NCBI GenBank assembly: GCA_964475205.1 | Contig: CAYYVQ010000043.1 | Coordinates: 1 to 24,791, forward strand | Direction: 5' to 3' | DNA length: 24,791 nt | Source of the DNA: CAYSRM01 sp964475205 | GTDB lineage: Bacteria > Verrucomicrobiota > Kiritimatiellia > UBA8416 > CAYSRM01 | Part shown: positions 16,358-23,166 of the stretch, piece after piece | Numbering within the stretch: position 1 is the first letter of the stretch | Layout: every line of letters starts with the position of its first letter | Notes under the pieces: generated by a model | Databases searched by the model: none | What the model saw: the letters and a program-made list of their open reading frames with translations, nothing else | What the model was told of the DNA's origin: nothing | Translations under genes and position numbers: made by a program

Positions 16358-16606
16358 TAAAAACAGGGCTCTTCCGCAGAATTTGTGGGTACATTGTGGC
16401 CTTCTTTCGTACTCAATGCCTACGAAGCAGGTGGTTTAAGAGTCACCACACGCTTCGTAGATCTCCACAGCCCAAGTAATCTCGATACGAAGTATTTCTG
16501 TTTATTCTACGCAACAACTGCACACAAAATCTCCGCCAACTGCCCGAATCAGTGTGGACCAGAACTTTTACCTACCCACAGATTCTGCGGAAGAGCCTAA
16601 AAACAG
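16358..16606. mobile_element. 231-bp MITE with ISL3-like ends and 9-bp target duplication
   Basis: The element spans 16367-16597. Its ends are inverted repeats of 25 bp matching at 24 positions; both begin GGCTCTTCCGCAGAAT when read inwards. TAAAAACAG flanks it directly on both sides (16358-16366 and 16598-16606), a clean target-site duplication. No coding sequence is inside. An internal hairpin pairs CTACGAAGC (16420-16428) with GCTTCGTAG (16452-16460), with GTGGT/ACCAC pairing further in. GGCTCTT ends are characteristic of ISL3-family elements, so this is probably a non-autonomous derivative mobilised in trans. It lies 21 bases upstream of the exosortase start, leaving the ribosome-binding site intact. 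Confidence 0.85.
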
Positions 16607-16688
16607 AACGGGCCTCGCTTGCAGCTATCATTACCACTGAGAGCCATCACACCGCACTGCTGCCGAATGTGAAACCTGATTCTAGAAA

Positions 16689-16718
16689 AATATATTGCAC
16701 AAACAAAAACATTGCCAA
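16689..16718 (-). promoter_or_regulatory. Candidate promoter for exosortase-epsI
   Basis: On the minus strand TTGGCA (16713-16718, five of six) is followed after 18 bases by TATATT (16689-16694, five of six). Transcription would start near 16682, so the MITE would be carried in a leader of about 335 bases ahead of the exosortase gene. The remainder of 16607-16754 shows nothing else recognisable. Confidence 0.45.
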
Positions 16719-16754
16719 AGTAGAAGCATAATGGACAGAACAAATTTGAATCTC

Positions 16755-17522
16755 TCATCGCCATCGCAATTTCAGCAACTGCAAGGTGAACTGGAAAATA
16801 AAGTACGGATTTCTTATAATATAGCGTTTCCAGAGGCGGCGAGGTTCCGCCACCAGTCGAAAGACCCATTCCAGACCCAGCCGTTGAAGCGCCGTCGGCG
16901 CCTGGGGGATCATGCCGGCTAAAAAATCAAAGGCGGCACCCACCGCCAAAATTACGTTGCAATCCGCTTGGTGGCGATAGCGTCGCATCCACAGTTCCTG
17001 TTTCGGGCATCCCATGGCAACCCACAAAATATCCGGTTTCGTCTCATTGATTGCGGCTAGGTTCGCGCTCTCCACCCGATCGTCGAACGGTCCAAACGGC
17101 GGGGCGCGCATATCCGCTATTTCGGCCTTGGGCCATTGTCGAGCAATACGGACACGTAATTTGCCCAATGTCTCCGTGCGTGTCCCATAGAAAGCGTGCC
17201 GTACGCCATCCTGCTGAAAGGCCTCCAGCGTCTTCGCCATCAGTATCGGACCGTAACAGCGATCGCGCAGTTTCCCGCCCAACAAACGCGAAGCCCACAC
17301 AAGCGGCATACCGTCGGGCGTGACCATGCTGGCGTCGAGCGTCGCTTCTCGGAACTGCGGATTGAGCGCCGCTTCCGTGACCACATGCACGTTGGCCGCA
17401 ATTACGGTTTCCGGCGCTGTTTTGCGTGCTCGAATCCATGAACGCATCTGGTCGAGCGCCTCGTCGTATGTTACTTGTGCGATCGGCACGGACAATATGG
17501 GAATGACGGGTAACTGTTTCAT
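16755..17522 (-). CDS. WecG/TagA/CpsF family glycosyltransferase
   Basis: A 255-residue GT26-type enzyme that adds an N-acetylmannosamine-type (or uronic) sugar from a UDP donor onto a lipid-linked acceptor at the inner membrane. Family motifs are clear: 'VTPDGMPLVWASRLLGG', 'HAFYGTRTETLGKL', 'PDILWVAMGCPKQELW' and 'AVGAAFDFLAG'. I chose the ATG at 17522 because the conserved region begins shortly after it; the frame extends upstream with sequence unlike the family. Its ribosome-binding site is weak. Enzymes of this family usually make the second linkage of a polyprenyl-linked unit. Confidence 0.88.
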   Translation of the reverse strand: MKQLPVIPILSVPIAQVTYDEALDQMRSWIRARKTAPETVIAANVHVVTEAALNPQFREATLDASMVTPDGMPLVWASRLLGGKLRDRCYGPILMAKTLEAFQQDGVRHAFYGTRTETLGKLRVRIARQWPKAEIADMRAPPFGPFDDRVESANLAAINETKPDILWVAMGCPKQELWMRRYRHQADCNVILAVGAAFDFLAGMIPQAPTALQRLGLEWVFRLVAEPRRLWKRYIIRNPYFIFQFTLQLLKLRWR

Positions 17523-17699
17523 AAGTACGTCTTGCGATATATTTCCACCAATTGCAACCCCGCTCGTGTTATTGACACTTGATTTGGCACGAGTTCCCCG
17601 AGAAACTGCTCGCATGGCATATAGAGGACTCCGCCACAGCGCAGGCGATCTTTTCCGCGATAAAGTAAACCTGTCTCGCATTGAGGATAGTCGCTCATT

Positions 17700-19109
17700 T
17701 TAAGCCTCTTGTACATAGCAGCGTCGGATCGCCTCCTTATAGATGCGAATCAAAAGTTCATAATTATGTTCAGATGAAAATTCCCCTATGAATTCCTTCT
17801 TTGCCGCTAGCCCCATCGTTTTCATTTGATCAAGGTGAGCGAAGGCCCAATCCATCTTATCAGCCAGCGCTTGCACATCGCCCATCGGAAACAAGAGTCC
17901 AGTGCGGCCGTCGTCAATCAACGAAGCAACAGTTCCCGGTTGCGAAACAATAGCGGGTGTCTGTTCGATTCCGGCTTCCAGCACCACAAGTCCAAAGGTT
18001 TCATAGCATATTGAAGGGGATACCACAAACTGTGCATTATTCATAAGTAAGAGTACGCTTTTTTTTGACTGGTGTCCGAGAAAGCGGATGCTTCCAGGCG
18101 CGGGGCATTGAGCGTTGGGCATTAGAGCGGCTGCCAGGGCCTCTAGACTTGCCCGCTCGGGGCCGTCGCCTACAACAATGAGGTCGGCTGCTAGCTGTTG
18201 GTCATTAGCTATTAGTTTTTTTTGGAGTTTTGCCCAAGCACGAACCAGAACATCGCACCCTTTTTCCGCGCTCAATCTGCCCACAAACAGACAATAAGGT
18301 TTATCACATAGAGATAACGAGGACAAAAAAGCCGCATCCCTCTGACATTTTCCCCTTTCCTCTGTGTTGACATCTACAAAATTCTGCTTAACGAATATTT
18401 TTTCTGCTGACAATCCCCCCTCAATCATCTTCTTTTTCTGGAACTCCGTTAGTGCGATATAGGCAGTCACCCTCTTTGCCCAGGTCCCAAGCAGTTTGTG
18501 CATGCACAACATCAGGGCCACAACTAAAGATCCTGCCAGGGAATCGCGGTAACAACGGTAGTGGATGCCAGGCCACTTAAACTTTTTCTGCACGCAGAGT
18601 TCGCAGATGGCTCCTGTAGAGCCATCATTGAAATCGTGGCATGTTGAACTCGTTGGAATCGATTTATCATTTTTGTCGACTTGAACATTTTTAACGTCTT
18701 TAACCTTCAACGACTGGCTACTTTGCTTAAAAAGAAACGCATTGAGACAAAGGAGTCGATAATTATGCAATGTCTGAACAACGGGCACCTTCTCCTTTGC
18801 GCAGGCCCAATAGATCGACGGGGAAATCAAGGGAAAGGTGTTGTGGCAATGGACAATATCCGGCTTCTCCGATCGCAACAGCGCTCGAATATCACTGTGC
18901 GTTCTGTCGTTCCAGATGGTTTGAATACAAGCTTTTAGCATTTGGCCAATAGCTAATAACTTATTGCTGGAAGCAGCAATCGAATCGTTCGACCTGTAGT
19001 AAGTCACGATTTGATGTCCATGCTCGTCGAGCATGGACCGCTCCGCTGCCACCACAGCGTCTTCACCCCCAACCTGCTGGTAATAGTTATGGATCTGTAT
19101 GATTTTCAT
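17700..19109 (-). CDS. GT4 glycosyltransferase expanded by repeat insertions
   Basis: A 469-residue retaining glycosyltransferase (GT-B fold). N-terminal 'HNYYQQVGGEDAV', 'DIVHCHNTFPLISP' and 'TLHNYRLLCLNAFLF', then 'CYRDSLAGSLV', and the donor-binding half with 'GRLSAEKGCDVL', 'IVVGDGPERASLEAL' and 'SICYETFGLVVLEAG'. It is longer than its relatives because at least four low-complexity stretches interrupt it, at residues about 48-61, 129-165, 298-309 and 327-338. Each coincides with a degenerate heptanucleotide array in the DNA. All keep the frame and fall between conserved blocks, so the enzyme may still work. ATG 19109 is preferred over the GTG six bases upstream; neither has a good ribosome-binding site. 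Confidence 0.87.
   Translation of the reverse strand: MKIIQIHNYYQQVGGEDAVVAAERSMLDEHGHQIVTYYRSNDSIAASSNKLLAIGQMLKACIQTIWNDRTHSDIRALLRSEKPDIVHCHNTFPLISPSIYWACAKEKVPVVQTLHNYRLLCLNAFLFKQSSQSLKVKDVKNVQVDKNDKSIPTSSTCHDFNDGSTGAICELCVQKKFKWPGIHYRCYRDSLAGSLVVALMLCMHKLLGTWAKRVTAYIALTEFQKKKMIEGGLSAEKIFVKQNFVDVNTEERGKCQRDAAFLSSLSLCDKPYCLFVGRLSAEKGCDVLVRAWAKLQKKLIANDQQLAADLIVVGDGPERASLEALAAALMPNAQCPAPGSIRFLGHQSKKSVLLLMNNAQFVVSPSICYETFGLVVLEAGIEQTPAIVSQPGTVASLIDDGRTGLLFPMGDVQALADKMDWAFAHLDQMKTMGLAAKKEFIGEFSSEHNYELLIRIYKEAIRRCYVQEA
18097..18127. repeat. Heptanucleotide array inside GT4 gene (A)
   Basis: Four degenerate 7-base units on the plus strand resembling TTGGGCA, e.g. TTGAGCG and TTGGGCA. They encode the extra peptide 'LMPNAQCPAPG' between 'LEALAAA' and 'IRFLGH', where relatives go straight on. 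Confidence 0.6.
18183..18217. repeat. Heptanucleotide array inside GT4 gene (B)
   Basis: Five abutting 7-base units fill 35 bases; two of them are ATTAGCT and GCTAGCT (consensus TTRGCTN on the plus strand). They encode the extra peptide 'KLIANDQQLAADL' just before the conserved 'IVVGDGPE'. Confidence 0.7.
18681..18712. repeat. TTYAACG-type heptamer array inside GT4 gene (C)
   Basis: Four units with core TTYAAC: two of nine bases (TTGAACATT, TTTAACGTC) and two of seven (TTTAACC, TTCAACG). They lie in the middle of a 37-residue insertion between 'NAFLFK' and 'GAICELC' of the encoded protein, read as 'LKVKDVKNVQVDK'. Confidence 0.55.
18927..18968. repeat. Heptanucleotide array inside GT4 gene (D)
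   Basis: Six abutting degenerate 7-base units over 42 bases, e.g. TTTAGCA, AATAGCT, AATAACT (consensus TTAGCTA). They encode 'SNKLLAIGQMLKAC', an apparent extra stretch ahead of 'IQTIWNDRTHSDIR'. Confidence 0.65.
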
Positions 19110-19224
19110 AGGCACTTATTTGTCAAGAAGCTACACAACTCATCAATGAAGTTCATATCTGGCGACGTACACAAATACGTAATCAGAACAGGTGGGAGTG
19201 AGTGTCTCTTGATGACGAACTACA

Positions 19225-20412
19225 TCATCCTATCTGCATACGACCCAAAAGCTCATCTGTCACCAGCCCGGAAGAAAGAGCATGAAACTTTTCACAAAGT
19301 CTCTTGCGTGAAGATTCCCCGGGATCATCTCCATTGATAACCCGACTCACCTGTTGGATAAGCACGGGCACATTTTCACAAATCTCTCCGGGAAGGTTTT
19401 CATCCAAATCATCAAAAACAAACCCTCTATTTCCGGCATACTCGCTCCTGTCTGGAAAATATATAAATATCGGACGATTCAACAGTAAATAATCGATGAT
19501 GATTGATGAAATATCCGCTATTAAACCAGAAGAATAGCCGGCAAACTCATACAAGGTTATCAGGTTTCTCTTAAACCAATCCTCTCTCAATATGATTATA
19601 TTTTTGTATATATCTCCTAAACTCGTCTCCGCATGAACAGACATTGGATGCGCCTTTACAACAATTTTTTTATCAACCGACTGAAGCCAATCATCGAGTA
19701 GCGACGCCTCAACATCAGACATGTTTAACACCGAATCATACTCCTTTCCATCAGAGGTCATAAAACCCTCTTTAGAACGCCTATATGTCGGCAAATACAA
19801 ATACCACTCACCTGAATCAATTCGCTCAGATATAACACGAGCGGTTCGCTTTTTTTTAAAAAACAACATGTCATTTCGAGGCAACCCGGTCACCCACACA
19901 TCATTTTTTTTTACCCTCGCCAAATCAGCCATGACCTTCTGGTAAAATCCACTTGTCGCCAGCAACGCATGCGCACGAGGCGCCTCAATTGGTTCAGGTA
20001 AATAATTCCAAATTGACTTAATTGGCATTCCGTGCCACAAGTTGATAACAAGTTTTGAGCGAGGGGGATCGTAATTGCCCCAATCGCCTTGAGTGTATAG
20101 ACCATGCGTAAATAAAACAAATTTTGATGTTACAAACGCGAGCACTGCCCGAAAGTCCGTGTTTTTAAAAATACGCAAATCAAGCCCGGTCAGCCCGTAT
20201 TTTTTTCTGATGCCGTCAAAATCAAACGAACCATCTTTCACAATCCATACGATTCGACCTTGATACTGCATTCTGGAAAGGGCCATAAGCACGGATAAAC
20301 ATTGATCTTCCACATCAGGATATCCCCGCAAAACAACAGCGTTTTTTTTAGGACACACCTGATCAAATAAGCTGATTAGTCTTATTAACATTTTCTTCAT
20401 AAAACTATGCAT
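19225..20412 (-). CDS. CDP-glycerol glycerophosphotransferase family protein (TagB/TagF-like)
   Basis: A 395-residue peripheral membrane-type transferase that moves glycerol-phosphate (or ribitol-phosphate) from a CDP-alditol to a glycan. Family motifs: 'VINLWHGMPIKSI', 'LATSGFYQKVMA', 'VTGLPRNDMLF', 'YLYLPTYRRS', 'VVKAHP', and 'IADISSIIIDYLLLNRPIFIYFPD'. It begins directly at the base after the tagD stop, so the two are coupled; the in-frame ATG at 20400 is an alternative start. Base composition looks AT-richer than the neighbouring glycosyltransferases, as does tagD, suggesting the pair was acquired separately. It lacks the heptamer arrays found in the genes on either side. Expected product: a phosphoglycerol-decorated or teichoic-acid-like exopolysaccharide. 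Confidence 0.9.
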   Translation of the reverse strand: MHSFMKKMLIRLISLFDQVCPKKNAVVLRGYPDVEDQCLSVLMALSRMQYQGRIVWIVKDGSFDFDGIRKKYGLTGLDLRIFKNTDFRAVLAFVTSKFVLFTHGLYTQGDWGNYDPPRSKLVINLWHGMPIKSIWNYLPEPIEAPRAHALLATSGFYQKVMADLARVKKNDVWVTGLPRNDMLFFKKKRTARVISERIDSGEWYLYLPTYRRSKEGFMTSDGKEYDSVLNMSDVEASLLDDWLQSVDKKIVVKAHPMSVHAETSLGDIYKNIIILREDWFKRNLITLYEFAGYSSGLIADISSIIIDYLLLNRPIFIYFPDRSEYAGNRGFVFDDLDENLPGEICENVPVLIQQVSRVINGDDPGESSRKRLCEKFHALSSGLVTDELLGRMQIG

Positions 20413-20808
20413 TTAATGATTTCTTTTCATATTATTCTTAACTTCTGTTGAGGAGATTCCACGGGTGCGAGGCAGATACATTACCTGACATTTATCATTC
20501 AGAAAATCAAACTTTCCCGCCCAGTCGTCTCCCATTACAAATATATCAATCCTATGTCTCTGTATATCTACTTTCTTCTGCTCCCAACAGCTTTCAGGAA
20601 TCACCTCATCTACATATTTTATTGCAGCCACAATCTCAGCTCGTTCTTCGTATGGATATACACATTGCTTGCATTTTTCATTCCAGTTAAATTCATCTGT
20701 TGAAATCGCAACTACCAAATAATCCCCAAGAGCCTTTGCCCTTCGCAAAATTTCAAGATGGCCAATATGAAACAGATCAAATGTTCCGTATGTAATAACT
20801 TTTTTCAT
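20413..20808 (-). CDS. tagD: Glycerol-3-phosphate cytidylyltransferase
   Basis: A 131-residue enzyme making CDP-glycerol from CTP and sn-glycerol-3-phosphate. It carries the nucleotidyltransferase signature GTFDLFHIGH (residues 8-17, HIGH at 14-17), 'STDEFNWNEK', 'YEERAEIV', 'VMGDDWAGKFD' and the C-terminal 'RTRGISSTE', where TagD usually has RTEGISTT. The length matches TagD. Its stop abuts the start of the TagB/F-like transferase, giving a complete two-gene phosphoglycerol module. An ethanolamine-phosphate or FAD-type cytidylyltransferase is less likely given the partner. Confidence 0.93.
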   Translation of the reverse strand: MKKVITYGTFDLFHIGHLEILRRAKALGDYLVVAISTDEFNWNEKCKQCVYPYEERAEIVAAIKYVDEVIPESCWEQKKVDIQRHRIDIFVMGDDWAGKFDFLNDKCQVMYLPRTRGISSTEVKNNMKRNH

Positions 20809-20977
20809 TTTCTCGGAAGCACTCCTCTGATGCTTACATTTTAAACATATGGTCTCCGCGTCCGATCCATAGATGAACTTTCACAGCAATGAAAGGAGGC
20901 CACACGGCAAGTAGTGTGCCACTGAACAAATTGCCGGCGCAAGCAACGCTCGCGAGCCAGCAACCAATCGGGCGGCA

Positions 20978-21910
20978 TCACCTTGGCCATTTTTTATGCC
21001 AGAGCCCGGTTGGATCGGTGATCGCCAGCAACTCGCGTTCAACACCTTCTTCCCGATACAACGCATAGGAAACCGGCGGCTTAATAAAACGCTCTTTCAA
21101 TAAGCGCCGCAATCCAAGCCAACGTGAAACCAACCGGATCCCAACCCGGCTTCCCCGTAAAAATTCCTCTTCATAACGCCGTCTTTCACGCGTACCTTCC
21201 TTGGTCCAGTTCAAGTTGTCACCGGTATCGGTGAAGACGGAAGTCAGTTGGTTGCATACGGCAAATCGACAACCGGCGGCTTGCAATTCATTATACCAGA
21301 CCTTATCTCCAAAATTTTTCCAGCTTGTGTCGAAAAAAACTTGCTTCTCATTTGTCACTGACGCGCGTTGGAAGGTTGTGGCCGTCATTCCGGCGCAACA
21401 AAAGCGTGAGAGGAAACGGTTCGGTCTCACACTCCGCCGATGGCAAATATATTCGCCAGATGAATCTACTACAATCATGTCGGCCAGCACCACATCCGCT
21501 TCGGGTTGAGCGGTCATGAATTCGGCAATGATTTTCAACGCATTCGGCAGATACTGTTCATCGCAGTTCAAATGCGCAATCACATCCACATCGTCCGGGG
21601 CCAATTTCCAGCCTTTGTTGATGGCATCGTACATCCCTTCGTCTTTTTGGGAGGAAAAGCTGAAGGAGTAGCCTTTAGCTTCTAGCTTTTGGCTGTTAAC
21701 CAGATGTTCCGAAAGAAATTCTTGTGTCCCATCCTTAGAACACGCGTCCTGAATATGATGGTGGACTTGCAGAGAGCTTATAGTATTTGACCCATCGCTT
21801 TTGGCTAGTGGCTGTTGATTCGTATTCAACACCTGATCGGCAACAGACGCAACGCATAATCTAAGCCATTCGATCTGATTATAACTGGGAGTGACAATGT
21901 AGAATTTCAT
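20978..21910 (-). CDS. GT2 family glycosyltransferase with repeat insertions
   Basis: A 310-residue inverting GT-A glycosyltransferase. N-terminal 'YIVTPSYNQIEWLRLCVASV', 'HHIQDACSKDGTQEFL', 'KDEGMYDAINKGW' and the metal-binding-type 'AHLNCDEQYLPNAL' are all typical. The ATG at 21910 begins the conserved 'MKFYIVTPSYN'; the upstream extension is not family-like. Two low-complexity stretches (residues about 28-48 and 70-80) interrupt conserved blocks and coincide with heptanucleotide arrays in the DNA; both keep the frame. The C terminus is Arg-rich. After the TGA the same frame stays open for 47 more codons with hydrophobic content (see findings). Confidence 0.88.
   Translation of the reverse strand: MKFYIVTPSYNQIEWLRLCVASVADQVLNTNQQPLAKSDGSNTISSLQVHHHIQDACSKDGTQEFLSEHLVNSQKLEAKGYSFSFSSQKDEGMYDAINKGWKLAPDDVDVIAHLNCDEQYLPNALKIIAEFMTAQPEADVVLADMIVVDSSGEYICHRRSVRPNRFLSRFCCAGMTATTFQRASVTNEKQVFFDTSWKNFGDKVWYNELQAAGCRFAVCNQLTSVFTDTGDNLNWTKEGTRERRRYEEEFLRGSRVGIRLVSRWLGLRRLLKERFIKPPVSYALYREEGVERELLAITDPTGLWHKKWPR
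21668..21702. repeat. Heptanucleotide array inside GT2 gene (E)
   Basis: Five abutting 7-base units, the middle ones being TTAGCTT, CTAGCTT and TTGGCTG (consensus TTAGCTT). They encode 'VNSQKLEAKG' between 'EFLSEHL' and 'YSFSFSS'. Confidence 0.7.
21794..21821. repeat. Heptanucleotide array inside GT2 gene (F)
   Basis: Four abutting 7-base units including TTGGCTA and GTGGCTG (consensus TTGGCTN). They encode 'NTNQQPLAKS', part of an apparent 20-residue insertion between 'LCVASVADQ' and 'VHHHIQDACS'. Confidence 0.65.
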
Positions 21911-22014
21911 GATGATCGTTGTTTCTCTGTGAAGCTTGAAAATCGATAAAAATGGCAAACAAAGATTTTGAGTAGATCAACGAATCGCGACTGATTGCCA
22001 TAAGCATAATAAAT

Positions 22015-23166
22015 TTAATTGTTAATTATTCTGGAATAAAATTCGAAATGTTTTTGCGCAACTGCTGATGGCCCCATATACGCTCTGATATTCTCCTGGG
22101 CAATATTTCGCTCTGGAAATTCCATCGCTAATAGCGCTTTTTCCATAGCCTCTGCCAGTGCATCTGAATTCTCCTGAGGAACAATGGTGCCATTACCAAA
22201 ACGGGTTATATTTTCAGCCATTGCAGTTTGATCCGTAACAATTGCGTGAGTTCCCGCCAATAAAGCTTCAATAACTTGGTTGCCGAACATCTCTTCACGA
22301 GAGGGGGCAACCAATCCCTTGCATTGCGACACAAGACGAACCAATCTTGCCGGGTCCACCTTGCCGAAATGCTTGAGTCGATTATTGAGCAATCCGCGCA
22401 ACTTTTCAATAACCTCTTTTTCATAAAGGCTGGAGTTCGTCTTGTTATTGCCCATTATCCAAAGCTCTGGATACTGGCCGTGATCCTGAACTTTCTGCAT
22501 AGCGCGACAGATTAGGTCCACCCCTTTGCGGTGGTTAATGCTCCCTACAAATGCCAATGCATTTTGCTTGCTCTCTCCAAATTTAGCATTAAACAATTTT
22601 TTATCGAAAGTATTTGGTATTAAGCGCACTTCTAATTTCGGATAGCGAGCTTGTAGTTCCCGCTGTACATATTCGCTTTTTGCAATCGCAAAAAGGGTTT
22701 TGTTCAGTGATATTTTCTCAAGCATTCCCGTAACCCTTTGTCGACAAATCACAGGAAACTTTAAACGTTTTTTCATCTGGGAAAAAAGAGCCTGGACTGT
22801 TACTACATACGGTAGTCTAGTTGCCTGGGCAATAAGCAAGTTGCTGTCTTCCGTACCATGAGCATGTACCAGATCGGGGCTTAAACCCTTAATATATCGA
22901 GCCGTTTTAGCAACTTCACCCATAAACAAAGTTGTTGCCCGAAACCGCGCAGCAACAGGGACGTAATGCACTCGAATGGTATCGTAATCCGTTACATGCA
23001 TTCTAGAGGCTCCGGATTTCACCACAACGCACTCCGGTTTTATTGAACAATGATCAGCTTGCGCTATCGCTATGTTCAGTGACCACCGCCCCGGATGTTC
23101 CTCCAAGTTGCCGCAATCGGGATGGTCTGGTGTCAATGGCAGATTGCAGATATGCACTACTTTCAT
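22015..23166 (-). CDS. GT4 family glycosyltransferase
   Basis: A 383-residue GT-B glycosyltransferase of ordinary length with no repeat insertions. Visible motifs: 'VVHICNLPLTPDHPDCG' near the N terminus, 'SPDLVHAHGTEDSNLL' and 'YVVTVQALF' in the acceptor half, then 'ALAFVGSINHRKGVDLI', 'PELWIMG' and the donor-site 'SREEMFGNQVIEALLAGTHA'. The N-terminal half also keeps 'GNLEEHPGRW', common in exopolysaccharide GT4 enzymes. Its ATG overlaps the stop of the upstream polymerase gene by four bases, so they are translationally coupled. Donor sugar unknown. Confidence 0.9.
   Translation of the reverse strand: MKVVHICNLPLTPDHPDCGNLEEHPGRWSLNIAIAQADHCSIKPECVVVKSGASRMHVTDYDTIRVHYVPVAARFRATTLFMGEVAKTARYIKGLSPDLVHAHGTEDSNLLIAQATRLPYVVTVQALFSQMKKRLKFPVICRQRVTGMLEKISLNKTLFAIAKSEYVQRELQARYPKLEVRLIPNTFDKKLFNAKFGESKQNALAFVGSINHRKGVDLICRAMQKVQDHGQYPELWIMGNNKTNSSLYEKEVIEKLRGLLNNRLKHFGKVDPARLVRLVSQCKGLVAPSREEMFGNQVIEALLAGTHAIVTDQTAMAENITRFGNGTIVPQENSDALAEAMEKALLAMEFPERNIAQENIRAYMGPSAVAQKHFEFYSRIINN

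Noticed and set aside
16385..16600. Short plus-strand frames inside the MITE
   Set aside because: They span the terminal repeats and hairpin of a non-coding element, with no protein-like features.
18097..18217. Evidence that the GT4 gene is a pseudogene
   Set aside because: Despite four low-complexity insertions the frame is unbroken over 469 codons and the conserved donor and acceptor motifs are intact.
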